The notes beneath the pieces were generated by a model that saw only the letters and a list, made by a program, of their open reading frames with translations, was not told the origin of the DNA and did not search any database. Positions 1 through 14,300 of a DNA stretch of 64,000 nt are shown one piece after another. The position numbers and the translations under genes are program-made. This stretch comes from Protonemura montana (Eukaryota > Arthropoda > Insecta > Plecoptera > Nemouridae). The stretch spans positions 8,250,001-8,314,000 of the forward strand of contig OX387611.1 in assembly GCA_947568835.1 (NCBI GenBank), written 5' to 3'. The first letter of the stretch is position 1, and each line of letters starts with the position of its first letter.

Positions 1-112
1 TCACCCCTCCCCCTCCCCAACGCACCCTCACCCACCAACTCTCACACAAACACAAATACACACACAAGCCAGCTGGCTTAAACATCTGGGAGTTATTTTT
101 TGTAAGGTTTAT

Positions 113-133
113 GGGGGGGGGGGGGGGGGGGGG
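113..133. repeat. Poly(G) run, 21 bases
   Basis: Uninterrupted G run. Others are C runs at 7614-7628, 7763-7785 and 43705-43723. Exact lengths are prone to sequencing error. Confidence 0.8.
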
Positions 134-1417
134 TGTTGTTGTGAATCTGACAGGTTACACAATTTTTAAATTGACATTCGAATTGATTTTGAAGTAACGA
201 CTCTCCCTGTATCTTCTTGCGATGGCATTTAACGAACCACAATGGTCGCTTAGAAAAGTGTGTCTGCACTCAACTCAACTCAATTCCATCAGGTAAACTC
301 TAGAAATAGAATGTCAATGCAATACATTGGACAACGAAGCCCAATCAATCAATTCTGTCCGATAACATTTTTAATATGTAAATATTGACTTCTACGAGTA
401 CTTGGAAAAGTATTTGGACACTTGCGCTTTTTAGGTAACGCTATACCTATAGTTAGCCAACGCAACTATACATTTCAAACCATACTACGTCCGCTAACGG
501 GCTATCATTTTGCTAGAACAACCCAGTGAAGTCGTCGCTACTGAGCTGACCGATCAATAGGATACGACGCCGACGACGGGAGCGTAGAGGGTAGCCTCGT
601 GATCAGCTGATCGCTAGAACCGGAAGCACCCGTCACTTATCCCGAGCAGACAAATAAATATATACACATGTCTGCGTGTAATTTTATGTGTGTGTGTGTT
701 TGTTTCTAAAGATACCCGATGGTTTGCGTTGAGGTCTTTCAGCTTTTCGTGATTGGTATGGGGCTTTTTTTTTCTGTCGTTGACCGCAGGGAATTATGCT
801 AAATTGAGCTCAGGATTTGATTATGATGTCTTTTTTTTTCGTTTGGGTCGATGTAATCTTTTTGTTCTGTTGGAGTATGAGCGTGGGCTGTGGGATTGAT
901 TATTCGGTTGACTCGATTTGACGATGAGTAATTTCGATGCAATTTAATAGATACCCACACTCATTTTATAGCACACTTGTTTTCTGGAGTATGGGTTTAC
1001 TTTACGACCCTCAGGGACCCCGGAGTGGACTTGAAAATAAAAAAAAACAAAAAACTGTCGCTGCTGGTTATGTGAATAATTAAGATTTTTCATTATTTTG
1101 TGACATTTTATCCGTTAATTAGATTTGAAGTACTTTAAAATGCAGATTTTTGAAGTAATTGCACCCAAGGAGCTTCCTGTAGTATGCTAAATAATAAATA
1201 ACAAGCACCAATATTATTGAAGGAATGGCCACTATTTCCGGTGAAGAGGGTTAGATTATTCAATGTAGTGTTATCAAATGTGTTAAATCAGAGACATATA
1301 GTAGATATGCATGATAATATTGATAAATATGTTCAAATTTTCCACTTTAAAACAATCTCGAAATTATTTTAGAATATCAACGTGGCTACTTTTAGTCAGA
1401 AATTTAGTCGTTCGTGG

Positions 1418-1645
1418 TTTCTACCGTCCTTCGGAAGGGACGTTAAGCCGGTGGTCCCCTTGGTGCTCTTCGACAGGAATAGGCTACGTGCCGGCACAGT
1501 GTTTCCCTCCTCCCTTCTAGGCTAGGTTAGGTTCATCATCACCCTCATCATCATCCACTCATTCACCGACGTCATTAGACCAGTGCTGCAGGGCCAGATG
1601 TCAAAACAGTGCGTCGCTAAAACCCACTTATCAATCAATAAATCG
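1418..1645 (+). repeat. 5S-SINE, 5'-truncated body
   Basis: Contains the conserved core taccgtccttcggaagggac, the ctaggttaggttcatcatc segment and the 3' end aaaacagtgcgtcgctaaa. Lacks the 5S-like head. Ends 100 bp before the rut acceptor at 1745. Confidence 0.85.
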
Positions 1646-1744
1646 ATCACTGCGATCGTAACTGCGAAAATACTCGGTGAAAAATCATCAGGTTCTTGAT
1701 GCAGGTTCCTGAATCTAATCGACCACTTCTCTTTTCTGTTCCAG

Positions 1745-1795
1745 AAAGCGACCGCCATGTCGACCCAACTATAACCAAACCACCCCCACACCGTC
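1745..1795 (+). promoter_or_regulatory. rut: rut 5' UTR part of the first coding exon, with uORF
   Basis: A pyrimidine-rich tract ending in ttctgttccag precedes position 1745, so this exon begins at a splice acceptor and a non-coding exon must lie upstream. Within the leader, ATG at 1757 (context accgccATGt) opens a five-codon uORF, M-S-T-Q-L-stop, ending at 1774. The main ATG at 1796 follows 21 nt later with G at -3 and +4. Whether the uORF is translated is inference. Confidence 0.6.
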
Positions 1796-2380
1796 ATGGA
1801 CCACAGCGTGAAAGCCATGTCCCATCGCAAGCTCATCTTCTCGCGCCTTTTAAACCGGCATCGCTTCGAGAATGACGAACTCGAATCACTCTACCAACGC
1901 TACATCTTCAAGCTCCAACATTCTTCTGTAGCCAGCATCGTTGCCGTATTCGTCGTCCTAACCGGCGTTTTAGCCAACCTAAGCATCGCGTACGCCCAAG
2001 CACCGACTGCGCAAAATGTCTACCATATTCTCCACTGTCTGCTATTCGTAATACTCCTAGCGTTTTTAAACACAAAGTTGATGCAAGATACTTACCTGCT
2101 ATGGGTGTGCTATGTGATCCTATTCTTTTGTGCGACTTTTTCGGCGGTGGCGTTGCCTTTAGGCAAAATCCCCAATGCAGACTCGACAGGATTGCGTATG
2201 GAGAGTCGCCGGGTGGTTGTTGAAGGCGTGTGGCAGATATTGTTTGTGGTATTCGCCGCGTACGTGATGATGCCGTTGAAGACGTGGGTGGCGGCTTCGT
2301 TTGGAATTCTGTTGCCCGTCGTGCACATGGTGGTAGCCGTGCTCTTCGCTACCGAGTTTTCCCACCTATACTGGCAACAG
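1796..2380 (+). CDS. rut: rut coding exon 1 (residues 1-195)
   Basis: Starts [13 protein letters not shown] and includes [14 protein letters not shown], both very close to the Rutabaga N-terminus as I know it. Holds hydrophobic helices at about 44-66, 74-92, 99-121, 144-160 and 163-184. Ends ctggcaacag before gtgagt, phase 0. Confidence 0.95.
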
Positions 2381-5300
2381 GTGAGTGATTTTTTTTTAAA
2401 GTTATTTCCGCGATTGTTTGTTGACTTTGAATAGTAGATGTATTTGGCACCGAGGTTGATTTTGTTTCGTAGCCAAGCTGTTTTGGTGCTGCCCCTGTGG
2501 CACTGGACCTAAGGTGTTGGCTGTGTTTGTCTAGTCTAGAAGGGAAGAGTTGGTACACCTGGTGCCGTTTGCATATCTCCAACAGCACCAACGGCAAGAC
2601 ACAGCTTAGCCTTGTCCTTTTGCCACACTGTGTTGGCTGCTCCTGGCCAACAGCACCAAGGACCGGCCACCACTTAGCCTTGTTCCTTTGACACACTTTG
2701 TTGGCTGCTCCTGTCCAACAGCATCAAGGACCGGCCACCACTTAGCCTTGTTCCTTTGACACACTGTGTTGGCTGCTCCTGTCCAACAGCATCAAGGACC
2801 GGCCACCGCTTAGCCATGTCCCTGTGACACACTGTGTTGGCTGCTCCTGTCCAACAGCACCAAGGACCGGCCACCGCTTAGCCTTGTCACTTTGACACAC
2901 TGTGTTGGCTGCTCCTGTCTAACAGCACCAAGGACCGGCCACCGCTTAGCCTTGTCACTTTGACACACTGTGTTGGCTGCTCCTGTCCAACAGCACCAAG
3001 GAACGGCCACCGCTTAGCCTTGTCCCTTGACACACTGTGTTGGCTGCTCCTGTCCAACAGCATCAAGGACAGGCCACCGCTTAGCCTTGTCCCTTTAACA
3101 CACTGTGTTGGCTGCTTCTTTCTAACAGCACCAAGGACCGGCCACCGCTTAGCCTTGTCACTTTGACACGCTGTGTTGGTTGCTCCTGTCCAACAGCACC
3201 AAGGACCAGCCACCGCTTAGCCTTGTCACTTTGACACACTGTGTTGGCTGCTCCTGTCCAACAGCACCAAGGACCGGCCACCGCTTAGCCTTGTCCCTTG
3301 GCACACTGTGTTGGCTGCTCCTGTCCAACAGCATCAAGGACAGGCCACCGCTTAGCCTTGTCACTTTGACACACTGTGTTAGCTGCTTCTGTCCAACAGC
3401 ACCAAGGACCGGCCACCGCTTAGCCTTGTCCCTTTAACACACTGTGTTGGCTGCTTCTTTCCTACAGCACCAAGGGCCGGCCACCACTTAGCCTTGTCCC
3501 TTAAGCGCACTGCTTTGGCTGCTGCTTTCTAACACCACCCAAGGCCAAGCTCCGCTTAGCCTTGTCCCTTTGACAAATTGTGTTGGCGCTGTCTATTGTT
3601 TCACTGGTCTATTGATTGGCTGCCGGTGAATGACAGGCTGATGAAGACGGTAGCTTGCCAAGAAGCCCTATTCTAGCACTAAAAATAACCTCTAAATGAA
3701 AGGTATCAGATAGCATGTATTTTATGTCAGATGGTTGACTAGGCAATATTCGAATAATTACCACTGATCAATGGCGGCACTTGACGGGATTTCAACGCCT
3801 TCATCTTCTTTTTCTAGAGGATCTAGGGATCAGAATACTATTTTTTGTTCTTTAATTGGGTTTGGTAAATACTGGTTAAGCTACTAAAAAATCCTCTTCA
3901 ATGCACATTTTTCGGAAAATCCAGCCTAATAAGAGTATTTGAGAGATCAGTGAATAGGCTACGTATTCTCTTCATCCCTTCTAGTATAGGTTAGGTTTCT
4001 CATAATCCTATTCATCATCCACGTCTTCAGCGACTGCACATGGCCCGTTGTCAAGACATTGTCATTCATCTTATCTTCATTTGGTATAATGAGTATCATA
4101 GAAACTTCTGCGAGCCATTGATTCGAAGCTGTGCCAAATTACATATTCCTGTAACAGTATTTCCTTTTCTTGGAAATCTTGTTGCTACTATTAAAGAACA
4201 TCGAAGGTCATTAACGCCGCCTTATTATCGAAGCATAAAGCAGACGTCAGTGGGTGTCAGTCAAGGCGATTGAGGTGCTTGTACGAACTAATTGACGGCT
4301 GATTAAGATGCACGGGTCATCTCGAGCGGACGTGGCAGGATGTCGTCGACAACAGGAAGTTCATTCTTAAGAAACAACCGCGGTACGCGTCGGAATTCAC
4401 TTGTTTTGGATCTCGTGTTGAAGTTCTCTTTGGTGGTGGATGTTTCGCCGTTTTCTGTAATGACTGTATTGTGTGGTCGAGGTCGTGATTTTTATGGAAA
4501 TCGAGTGCATTCCCGGAGCGGTTGTAAGTTTCGAGTTTCTCACTCAAATTTGGAGCAAATTCCCGTTTTCCCCCGAAAGATTAAAACAGAAAGCCCTTTG
4601 GATCACTTTGCCGCAAAATGTGCCGTCTCTCGCGTGTTGGAAAAATACGTTCTTGTAAGATCACCAAAATTTAGAAGCACTGCGCTGTGTCAGATGTTGG
4701 ATGGGCGAGCATCATTCACATTCCCAGTTCTATTTGGGAGTGAGTTGGGAGTGAGTTGGGAGTGATTTAAGTTAATACAGCAACTACACTCTACTTGCTC
4801 ATCAACCTCTCGACAGCATGAATTTTCTTCGAAAATTACGTTTAGACGATGATCCCCTTGATGCTCTTTGACAGGTAGGCTACGTATCGGGACCAGGTTC
4901 CCCATCCTCTCTTCTGGGCTAGGCAAGTTTGGTCATTATCCTCATCCTCTCAGTCACTTATGCCATTAGACCAATGTTATTAAGCCCGTTGTCAAAACAG
5001 TGCGTCGTTAAACCACACGCATCGTTCTTGAAGCCATAGTTTGCTCCAATTTGAACTTTGATGGTGTACTTGATGGTATGTATTTTGTAATGTACTATTG
5101 GTCCTGAAATGGATTTTGGTCAACATATGTCGAGCAAGATATTGTTATTATTTTACAAAAAGTCCTTCATAACAAAGCACAACCCTAAACTCCAAAACCA
5201 CCTAAGAGAAACTATTTGAAATGGGCTTTGAATGCTAAGTAAAGGACAACTAAAATTTCCCGACGTTTCGCAACATGTACTAGTTACTTCTTCAAGGGTT

Positions 5301-8300
5301 AGAGCAGTCCTTGAAAATAACCCTTGAAGAAGTAACTAGTGCATGTTACGAAAAGTCGGGAAATTTAGTTGTTCTTTACTTAGCATTCAAAACACAGTTC
5401 AAATAGTTTTTGTTAAAACTAGTGGTAAGGTTACATCAAGTAGACATGAGTCTAAAAACCATCATCCACAACCACCTGATCGTGGCTCTGGACCACTCCG
5501 TTATTATAATTTTAATTTTGCTTTATCTCCGCTCAGATTTCTGGCAACGTGATCATCTTCGTATGCGTGAACGTGGTGGGTGCCTTCATGCACAACCTGA
5601 TGGAGCATGCGCAGCGCAAGGCCTTCCTGGACACGCGCAATTGCATCGCCGCACGCCTCGAAATGGAGGACGAGAACGAAAGACTGGTGAGTCCGTCGCT
5701 GGGTGGTGTTTACTTTCACTTTAATTACACTAAGCTTTTTTTTCTTACAATTTCTGGCTAAAATGTCAACTGACTGTCAATTAGAATCGTCTCGTGGTCC
5801 CAGCCAATCAGATACTCCGATTGGTGAATTACGCTGCATTTTTACCCTTGCAGTTAAAGCCAAAGATTACAATTAAATTTGTCAAAATGTGTCGGCTAAT
5901 ATTTTTCGGTCATAACCGGGGTTTTTTTTAACTTGTTGATTTTTTATCTGCAAAACATCAGCAGACGACCAGAAAAACATCTACCAATATTCTGATCCCG
6001 TAATTTTTTTCATCTTTTAAAGTTTTTCTTGTCCAAGCTAATATTTACCCTCACTTTAATTTCAAAGAGAATCGTTTACTTTTACCTTAAAAGCATTTTA
6101 CCTGACGTGTAGAAACATAATTCGACAAAGGAATCGATCCACTTCAATATTCTTAAGAACGCGTTTACGGGCGTGGGTGTACGTATCGTTTTACTTAACC
6201 TTATTGCTCCATTCAATCATTGGAAAACCATCGGAAAACTCTTGTCATGGAGATAGATTTTCTTCCTAGAAATTATTCCCAGCTGTCAGATTGAAACAAA
6301 TTGCCAGGCGAAATGAACTGTGAAAACACCGCCCACCAGTATCGTTATGTACGCTCGAAAACGCAGATATCGAATAAAAACAAAAAGACGGTGTCGTATA
6401 GATGGCAGTAGTTATTTATAGAAACGGCTCTATGACTGCTTTTAACGGTCAAAGGGACCGTGAAGCCACTCAAGTACTATATGAACGTCAAAGCTACAAA
6501 ATATATTTGCGAGCTAATAAATATAATAATCACTTCCTTTTATAGAAGGCACGGTGAAGTGTCAACTGAAATAATTTTCGTTGCACCTTTGAAGTATAAA
6601 TTTGATTTGCGTTTTTTTTTTTTTTTGAATTCAAATGTCGTTCGTGATTTGTCCGTTGCCGTTGGGAGCGCGCGATCGGCAATTTAAATGTCAAAGAAGT
6701 TGATCGTATGCTGTCTTCGTCAGTTCGTGTATTTACTTAATTATTTATAATTATTAAGGTGTCTTTAATGTATCGGCATGCTCATGAATTTATTCAAAGC
6801 TTCTGTGATACGAAACGTGAAATTATTCACTGCTATTTGAGTGCTTTACAAGAATGAGAGTATCTTGAAAGGAGACTTGAGCTGTAGTGAATTCGCTCCA
6901 CAATTAGGGACTCGTGTTTCATCACAATTTACAAAACGGTTTGTCGTGTCGGAAACATCGGCTCTCGTGAGATCACCGAAGTTAAGCAACACTGAGCTGG
7001 GTCAGGTAATGGATGGGTGACCATCATACACATGACCAGTTCTGTTTGGGAGAGAGGTTAGAGGGATGATAGTTAGTATAGCAACTTCATTCGCCTTGCT
7101 TATCAACCTCTCGACAGCATGGATTTGTGGAGGAATCCTGCTGTTCGAGTTGTACCGTCCTTAGGAAGGGACGTTAAGGAGTAGGTTACGTGCCGGCACT
7201 GCGTTTCCAGCCTATAATCTATACCATCCTTATCATAACTAAATTGAGTCGCAACGATTTTGCTATTGTAAATAATTGTATTTATTTTTTTTAACTGTAT
7301 TGACGTTTTGTAGGTAATGAATAATGATATTTTCTATATTTAAACACCCTGGCGTCAGGCACGGAATATCCAGTTAAGCGAGTAGCGAAACGATAATATT
7401 TCCAGCCACCTTATAGCTCTCACATTTAATTATAAGCCTAATAAATTGCACTCGCGACCCCGGTTTTGATTTTGCAAAAGTTCAACGCGTTAGCAAATAT
7501 TCAGAATTCTACGAGTTACGAAGTAAAAGAAAAATAGGAAACAATACATTAAACACTTTAAATTTTCAGTCTTGAAGCTAGTTCGTTACCCTCCGGCACT
7601 CCAACTCTTACCACCCCCCCCCCCCCCCTCAAAGTTTTGAAACTATACAAACGCAGTGTTTCACGCGAAACCCTTCACTTACAGCTCACTTCGTCAACTC
7701 TCGTAAACAAAAAGTTTCTTAATTAAAGCGTGATACAGTTTTTTTTGGCTCCACTTGAAATACCCCCCCCCCCCCCCCCCCCCCCTCCTCCTCGGGCACA
7801 TGAGACCCAATGAAGCGCTAATTAACATTGCCCCTTTTCGTCGGCTCGATACTAGCTAGCAGTGCACGGATGGCGTAAGGTTTGCCTGACTCCCAGGGGA
7901 TAGCTATGTTGCTGGCTATTTCGATAGAAAAAAAAAAACTAACAATACACTGCTTGGGGAGCAACTCATCTTCCGTGGAAAAATAACGAAATCTTACAGC
8001 GCCTTTGGTTATTTTTATTACTCGTTTTTTTAACAACCGTGTTTTCTTTTGTGGCTTTTGTGGTATCCGATTGGCTGTCCCGGTGCGGCCCAGGTGTACA
8101 CTGAGAGCGATCTGCATGTTCGATTGGGCATGTGGCTTTGCCTATGTGATCTCAGCATCTTCATGGCTGCGAAATGTTGAACCTACCATTGAACCTCCTA
8201 TGCTAGGCCATGATATACCCGTGGTAACATAAGATAGCAGAATTGAGAAGCTCTGTCAGGCGATCTCAGCATCTCCATGGCTACCAAACGTTGAATCTAC

Positions 8301-11300
8301 CATTGAACCTCCTATGCTAGGCCATGATATACCCGTGGTAACATAAGATAGCAGAATTGAGAAGCTCTGTCAGGCGATCTCAGCATCTCCATGGCTACTA
8401 AACGTTGAATCTACCATTGAACCTACTATGCTAGGCCATGATATACCCGTGGTAACATAAGATAGCAGAATTGAGTAGCTCTGTCAGGCGATCTCAGCAT
8501 CTCCATGGCTACCAAACGTTGGATCTACCATTGAACCTCCTATGCTAGGCCATGATATACCCGTGGTAACATAAGATAGCATAATTGAGAAGCTCTGTCA
8601 GGCGATCTCAGCATCTCCATGGCTACCAAACGTTGGATCTACCATTTAACCTCCTATGCTAGGCCATGATATACCCGTGGTAACATAAGATAGCAGAATA
8701 GAGAAGCTCTGTCAGGCGATCTCAGCATCGCCATGGCTACCAAACGTTGAATCTACCATTGAACCTCCTATGCTAGGCCATGTTATACCCGTGGTAACAT
8801 AAGATAGCAGAATAGAGAAGCTCTGTCAGGCGATCTCAGCATCTCCGTGGCTACCAAACATTGAATCTACTATTGAATCTATTTTTTTTCTGTTTTTTTT
8901 TTAAAGATTTCTATCTTAGAAATATTTCCGTGTGCTGAAACTAAAGCTTACCAACCTAACTAACTAAATAGATATGATGTCCAACGAATTGGCAGCAATG
9001 AAAAAGGTGCCTGTCTCATGTTTTTTTGCCAATGTATAAATTGGTGGTGTATCCCCCCCCATCCCCTTCCTTTTTTCCAGGGAAATTGATTATTGAGTTT
9101 CTGTCACGTTTATCTCCCCTCGCCGTCTTGTTATGGAGTGTTGTTAAGATGTTCAAAGAGGGGCTGCTCTTTCTTTATGCAGAACACCAGCACCTGTCTT
9201 GGGTTATTAACTTGAAGGCCCATCTCATGCCGATAGAGTGGTTAGGGTGAGATTTTTCAATGGAAAACTGTCTAGTTAGAAAAATAAAATAAAAATAAAG
9301 ACATTTTTTTTGTATGCTTCTGGAAAGAAAATGGCGTTTGAAGTTATACCATTAGAAGTTACTTTTTTATGCATTGAACAGATAGGTTAGGCAATTCTGA
9401 GCCTCAGTCTTTGGAGGGAATAACTGAAATAACGTTATTAAAAGATTTTCGAAGTCCAGTAGGGTTAGTTAGATCCATATTCTACTGAAATGCACTTAAA
9501 AACACTGGTTCTCGAGAGATATTGAATTACTACACTGGGTCAGGAATGGTTAACCATCATACTTTTTTCTATTTCTGTTTGAAAAAGAGGTGTATTTACT
9601 TCATTCACCTAGCAAATCATCCTTTTGACACTGGATTAATGGAGAAATCCTGTCATTTGCTTTGTACCGTCTTTTTAGTGGTCCTTTAAAGCTCTTCGAT
9701 ACGACTTGCTACGTGTTGACACAGTTTTTTTCCTCCAACCTTCTCATTTTGGTCAAGTTCACCATCATCCTCATCACCACCCAATCATTCAATGACTCCA
9801 GACAGTCGTCAAAACAGTGTGTCATTGAACACTTTAAATGAATCATCATTAATTCACATTGTGTTTTTGTTGTTATTGTTTATTAATTGTTTTGACAGAA
9901 TATATTGTGTTACAATGTATTAATACTTGTTACTAATTAGATACTATATGACACATATCATATTTTCTAAAATTAAAAATAATTTTTCTAAAAATTCCTT
10001 CGTGGAGTACAGGGATAGTTTATCAAGATGTTCCTTTAAATTTTTTTTTAATTTCGACTAATCTTTGATGCATTTTAGGTCATTTGGAAGGCAATTATAT
10101 AATTTAACTTGGTAGCTATGGTTAAACATGGTAAACTTCACACTTCTAGTGTCTCCTAAAATAAACATCCCTGAGGCTTCATTTCTTTGCCAACCAGAAG
10201 ATGATTTTACTTTTTTTTTGAGATAATTATCAAGTTTTTTGCTAAATTTGGCACTAGCTTAAAAACAATCCATATTTGTTGTCTTAATACTAAGTGAAGT
10301 CAAAAAGGACCTGGTACTTTATCCGTGCTTCATGGCTTATTATTGATTGCTATTTCCCAAGCAATGCTTGCCACTTTGCTTCGAGTTTTCACAGTTGGTT
10401 AGACCTCATAGTTCAAGAACAGAAACATAAATTCACAATCCCAAGGTATTTTGTAAGGTTCAAAGCTTTCAGAGATGATCTTCATAAAATCTGATTACCG
10501 ATTTGCAGTATGCTACAAAAAATGTCATTCCTTTGACATTTTGTTTTTTTAACCTTACTTTTTTTGTCTGTAGGAGCGACTTTTACTGTCGGTGCTACCG
10601 CAGCACGTCGCCATGGAGATGAAGGCCGATATTATGTCGCCGGTTGAGGGACAGTTCCACAAGATCTACATTCAGCGACACGAGAACGTCAGGTAACCCT
10701 TAATATCAGACATGATCCCTGAACACTAAAATACGGTTACTTTTTTGACAAGAAACTTCACCTGAAGTTACATTTAATTACATCGTCCACCTCGTTATCC
10801 TATGTTTATTACTTAGTTTTTAAGTGCTTTATCATAATTTTTAACTGTTTTTACACTCGATTTAGATAATTTTTTATAACTATGACAATTCTAACCTTTT
10901 TGTGGTTACATTTTTTTCAAGTTCTTCTTTTTTTTGTATTGCTATTGTAAAAATGGTTCAATATAATTGATCATTAATATTGAGGAGAGCTGTTAAATAA
11001 ACTGGTGGGATATAAACTTGCCACTGATACTCTGTAGTTGAAAATATACACGCTAATAACGTTGCACAGCAATTTGAAAAGTAAGATAATGTGTTGCCAC
11101 TTACTACGACAAGGTAAACATATCAAAGTAACCAGAAATTTATCTGTGCCCTCTTTAGTCTGAGCCAAAATGTGTCTCAATTTGCATCGTTCAAGGCAGC
11201 ATTGGTTTTATAGCGTTTGCGTTATTAGCAGCATTACTAAACATCGATTTATGTTATTTCAGCATTCTGTTTGCTGACATCGTGGGTTTCACGGTGCTTG

Positions 11301-14300
11301 CATCACAGTGCACGGCTCAAGAGCTCGTTCGGCTCCTGAACGAACTCTTCGGGCGGTTCGACCAGCTGGCCAACGTAAGTGACCACTCAAGATAGCTCTC
11401 ATAGGGATAACCTATAGCTATGTTTCTCGGGAGCTTTATTTGATCAGTTGGTGTAAGCTATATTCTGAAAAGGCTTTTTAAAACTATGTTTGAGGTACCG
11501 GATTGATTTGAATTATACTAGCTACGTTTCATTAGAGGTAAGAGAAGTTCTGAAGACATTTAAAAGTTAGGTTTTAGCTAACTTTTAGCTGCAGCTAAAA
11601 GTATTCATTTGTATAGATCTGCTTCAAGGATGTTCTCTCTAAAACAGACTGCCTGATTAGTGCAAAGCAACAAAAAAGCTGTAAAATTATAGCTACCTAG
11701 GCTAGAGTCTCTTAGCCTTCAACAGTTATGTTTATATCGTATGTTTAGTCAGAGAGCTAGCATTAATTTAAAGCTTCCTGCTGAGCAAACGAGCTGGCAA
11801 CACGTGTCAACACCAAGGGTTCCTTCTCTGATACGCAGGACAACCACTGTCTTCGAATCAAGATCCTTGGCGACTGCTACTACTGCGTTTCGGGCCTGCC
11901 AGAACCTAGGTCCGACCATGCCCACTGCACCGTCGAGATGGGGCTGGACATGATAGACGCGATCGCGTGAGTTGACCCGAGTTAAAACACGGAAGCAATT
12001 AGCGTTTATGGCTACGATTTTGTTTTGTTTTTGGTTACGTGCCACAAGAGCTGGCCGGTAAATTCACGGATAGCTAAGTTGGGAAGGAGGGCAGCTTTGT
12101 GGATGCTTGGAGAAATATAGTTGCAAACATCATCATTGAGCAAAGTATCAATAAGTTCAGTTCATTTCCAGTTCTTAATATATTTAATTCTTCGTAATAT
12201 AGCATGAAACATAACATTTAAAAAATCAGTTAAGAAATAACTCTCATAACCTATGGCTTCAGGTGGGTGATTAACCTTAAATGACTTTTATATACAAGGT
12301 AGCTTAGCTCAGTACTAAGCAAAGTACTAAGTATTCAAATCCTAAAGGAAAATAGTAAACCAAGCATATATTATCAACTCTGTGGCCAAAGACACAATAA
12401 TTCTTAACTTGAAAAATGCTAGGCCTGACTAAATAATTTGTTGAGTGTCACTGTTAGTGTCACATGTTACTGTGACAGGACAGCTTAACAATTTTTACAA
12501 CAACAAAAAAGTATGGCCAGCTGAACATAACCAATAAAAATTAGACCTAACCTCTAAACGTTATTCGCAGCTCCGTGGTAGAGGCAACGGACGTTCAGCT
12601 CAACATGCGGGTGGGCATTCACTCCGGACGGGTGCTCTGTGGTGTACTGGGATTGCGAAAATGGCAGTACGACGTTTGGTCCAACGACGTCACGATGGCC
12701 AACAACATGGAGGCTGGAGGAGAGCCAGGGTATGCTTTTAAAATATTTGTTTTATGTGAACTCAATTTTTTAAAATCCATTAATACAGCCATGAATACAT
12801 TGGTCACCCATCCAATACCTGACTCTGTGTCGTGTGGCTTTACTTCACGGTAGCTTTGTCAATCCACAAAATTACTTCTTAGAACTAACTGTTATAATCG
12901 CTGGTCACGCAGCTGTCTTACAACATTAACCCGTAAGAGCAACGGTGAAGTCCACCAGTTAAAATGGCCGACTACACAGCTGTCTTACAACATTAACCCA
13001 TAAGAGCAATGGTGAAGTACACCAGTTAGAATGGTCGACCACACAGCTGTCTTGCAACATTAACCCTTAAGAGCAATGGTGAAGTCCACCGGTTTGAATG
13101 GCCGACCACACAGCTGTCTTGCAACATTAACCCGTAAAAGCAATGGTAAAGTCCACCAGTTAGAATGGTCTACCACACAGCTGTCTTGCAACATTAACCC
13201 ATAAGAGCAATGGTGAAGTCCACCAGTTAGAATGGCCGACCGCACAGCTGTCTTGCAACATTAACCCATATGAGCAATGGTGAAGTCCACCAGTTAAAAC
13301 GGCTACTCTCACAGCTGTCTTGCAACATTGACCCGTAAAAGCAATGGTGAAGTCCACCAGTTAAAACGGCTACTCTCACAGCTGTCTTGCAACATTGACC
13401 TAAAAGACCAATGGCAAAGCTTATATTTACCGGTTTCTTTGAAAAGCTTAAATGGTGTACAGCTTTTGCCAATCGTCCTACTTCGACAGAAATCCTAACA
13501 TTCTGTTTGGCCCGCCCTTGCAGTCGCGTCCACATAACGCAGCCTACGCTAGATTACCTCGGCGGAGAGTACGAAGTTGAGGCCGGCCACGGCGCGACGC
13601 GGAACCAGTACCTACGCGACAACAGCGTGAATACTTACTTCATCGTACCACCATCGCGGCGGAGGAAGGTGAGGGGATGAACCTGTGGATGCAACATAAT
13701 TAAAAATCAATTTAGCCAGTCTTTTTAATACATTTTATGAAGTTCACAATATTTTAGTGATTTTGACTATGTAGGTACATTTTTTTTATGTGAGTGATCA
13801 AGGTTTGGTTAGGTAATTAAAAATAAAAATAAAACAACAGACCATTAATTTTTTTATTTTCGTGGCAATAGCCAACCAAAAGATTAATTTATTTGTTAAC
13901 GGTCTGTTTATTCGGTAAATGCCCCCAAAAACCTGGAACTAAAGTGAACCAATTTATAACGCTATGATCTACACAAATTTATTTTCATAAAGACTTTATT
14001 TTCAAAGAATGCAACGTAGGAGTGGGAAGGAGAGCAAATATTAAATCAATTTAATGTTTTAGACGCTGTATACAAGCTGTGTTTTTACAAATTGTGCATA
14101 TAATTTCGATTTCAACCCGTAGTTCTGTAAATGGATGAATAAATGGATATAAAAAAAGGTAAATCCTGGCCAATCCCGTCGATCGTCTTTAAACGTTTCT
14201 TTCGCCGGTTGCCGCCAGGTGCGTACTGCTGTCGGTGCCGCTGCACGACGCAAGCTTAGCTTCAAGAACGTCTCCAGCGTCGTTGTCCAACTGCTACACT

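Larger units (their letters stand above)
1..1744. other. Upstream flank or intron of rut, no gene recognised
   Basis: AT-rich sequence with a 21-base G run (113-133), a GC-richer stretch at 525-650 and a 5'-truncated 5S-SINE body at 1418-1645. The 1745 acceptor implies that much of this is intron. I could not assign a transcription start or first exon. Confidence 0.5.

Noticed and set aside
2887..3213. Repetitive frames of 66-108 codons on both strands
   Set aside because: 68-bp satellite translated in several frames; the same peptides recur at 21 and 41 kb wherever the satellite occurs.
12895..13405. CRISPR-like array
   Set aside because: Units are contiguous tandem copies without unique spacers, and the genome is eukaryotic.
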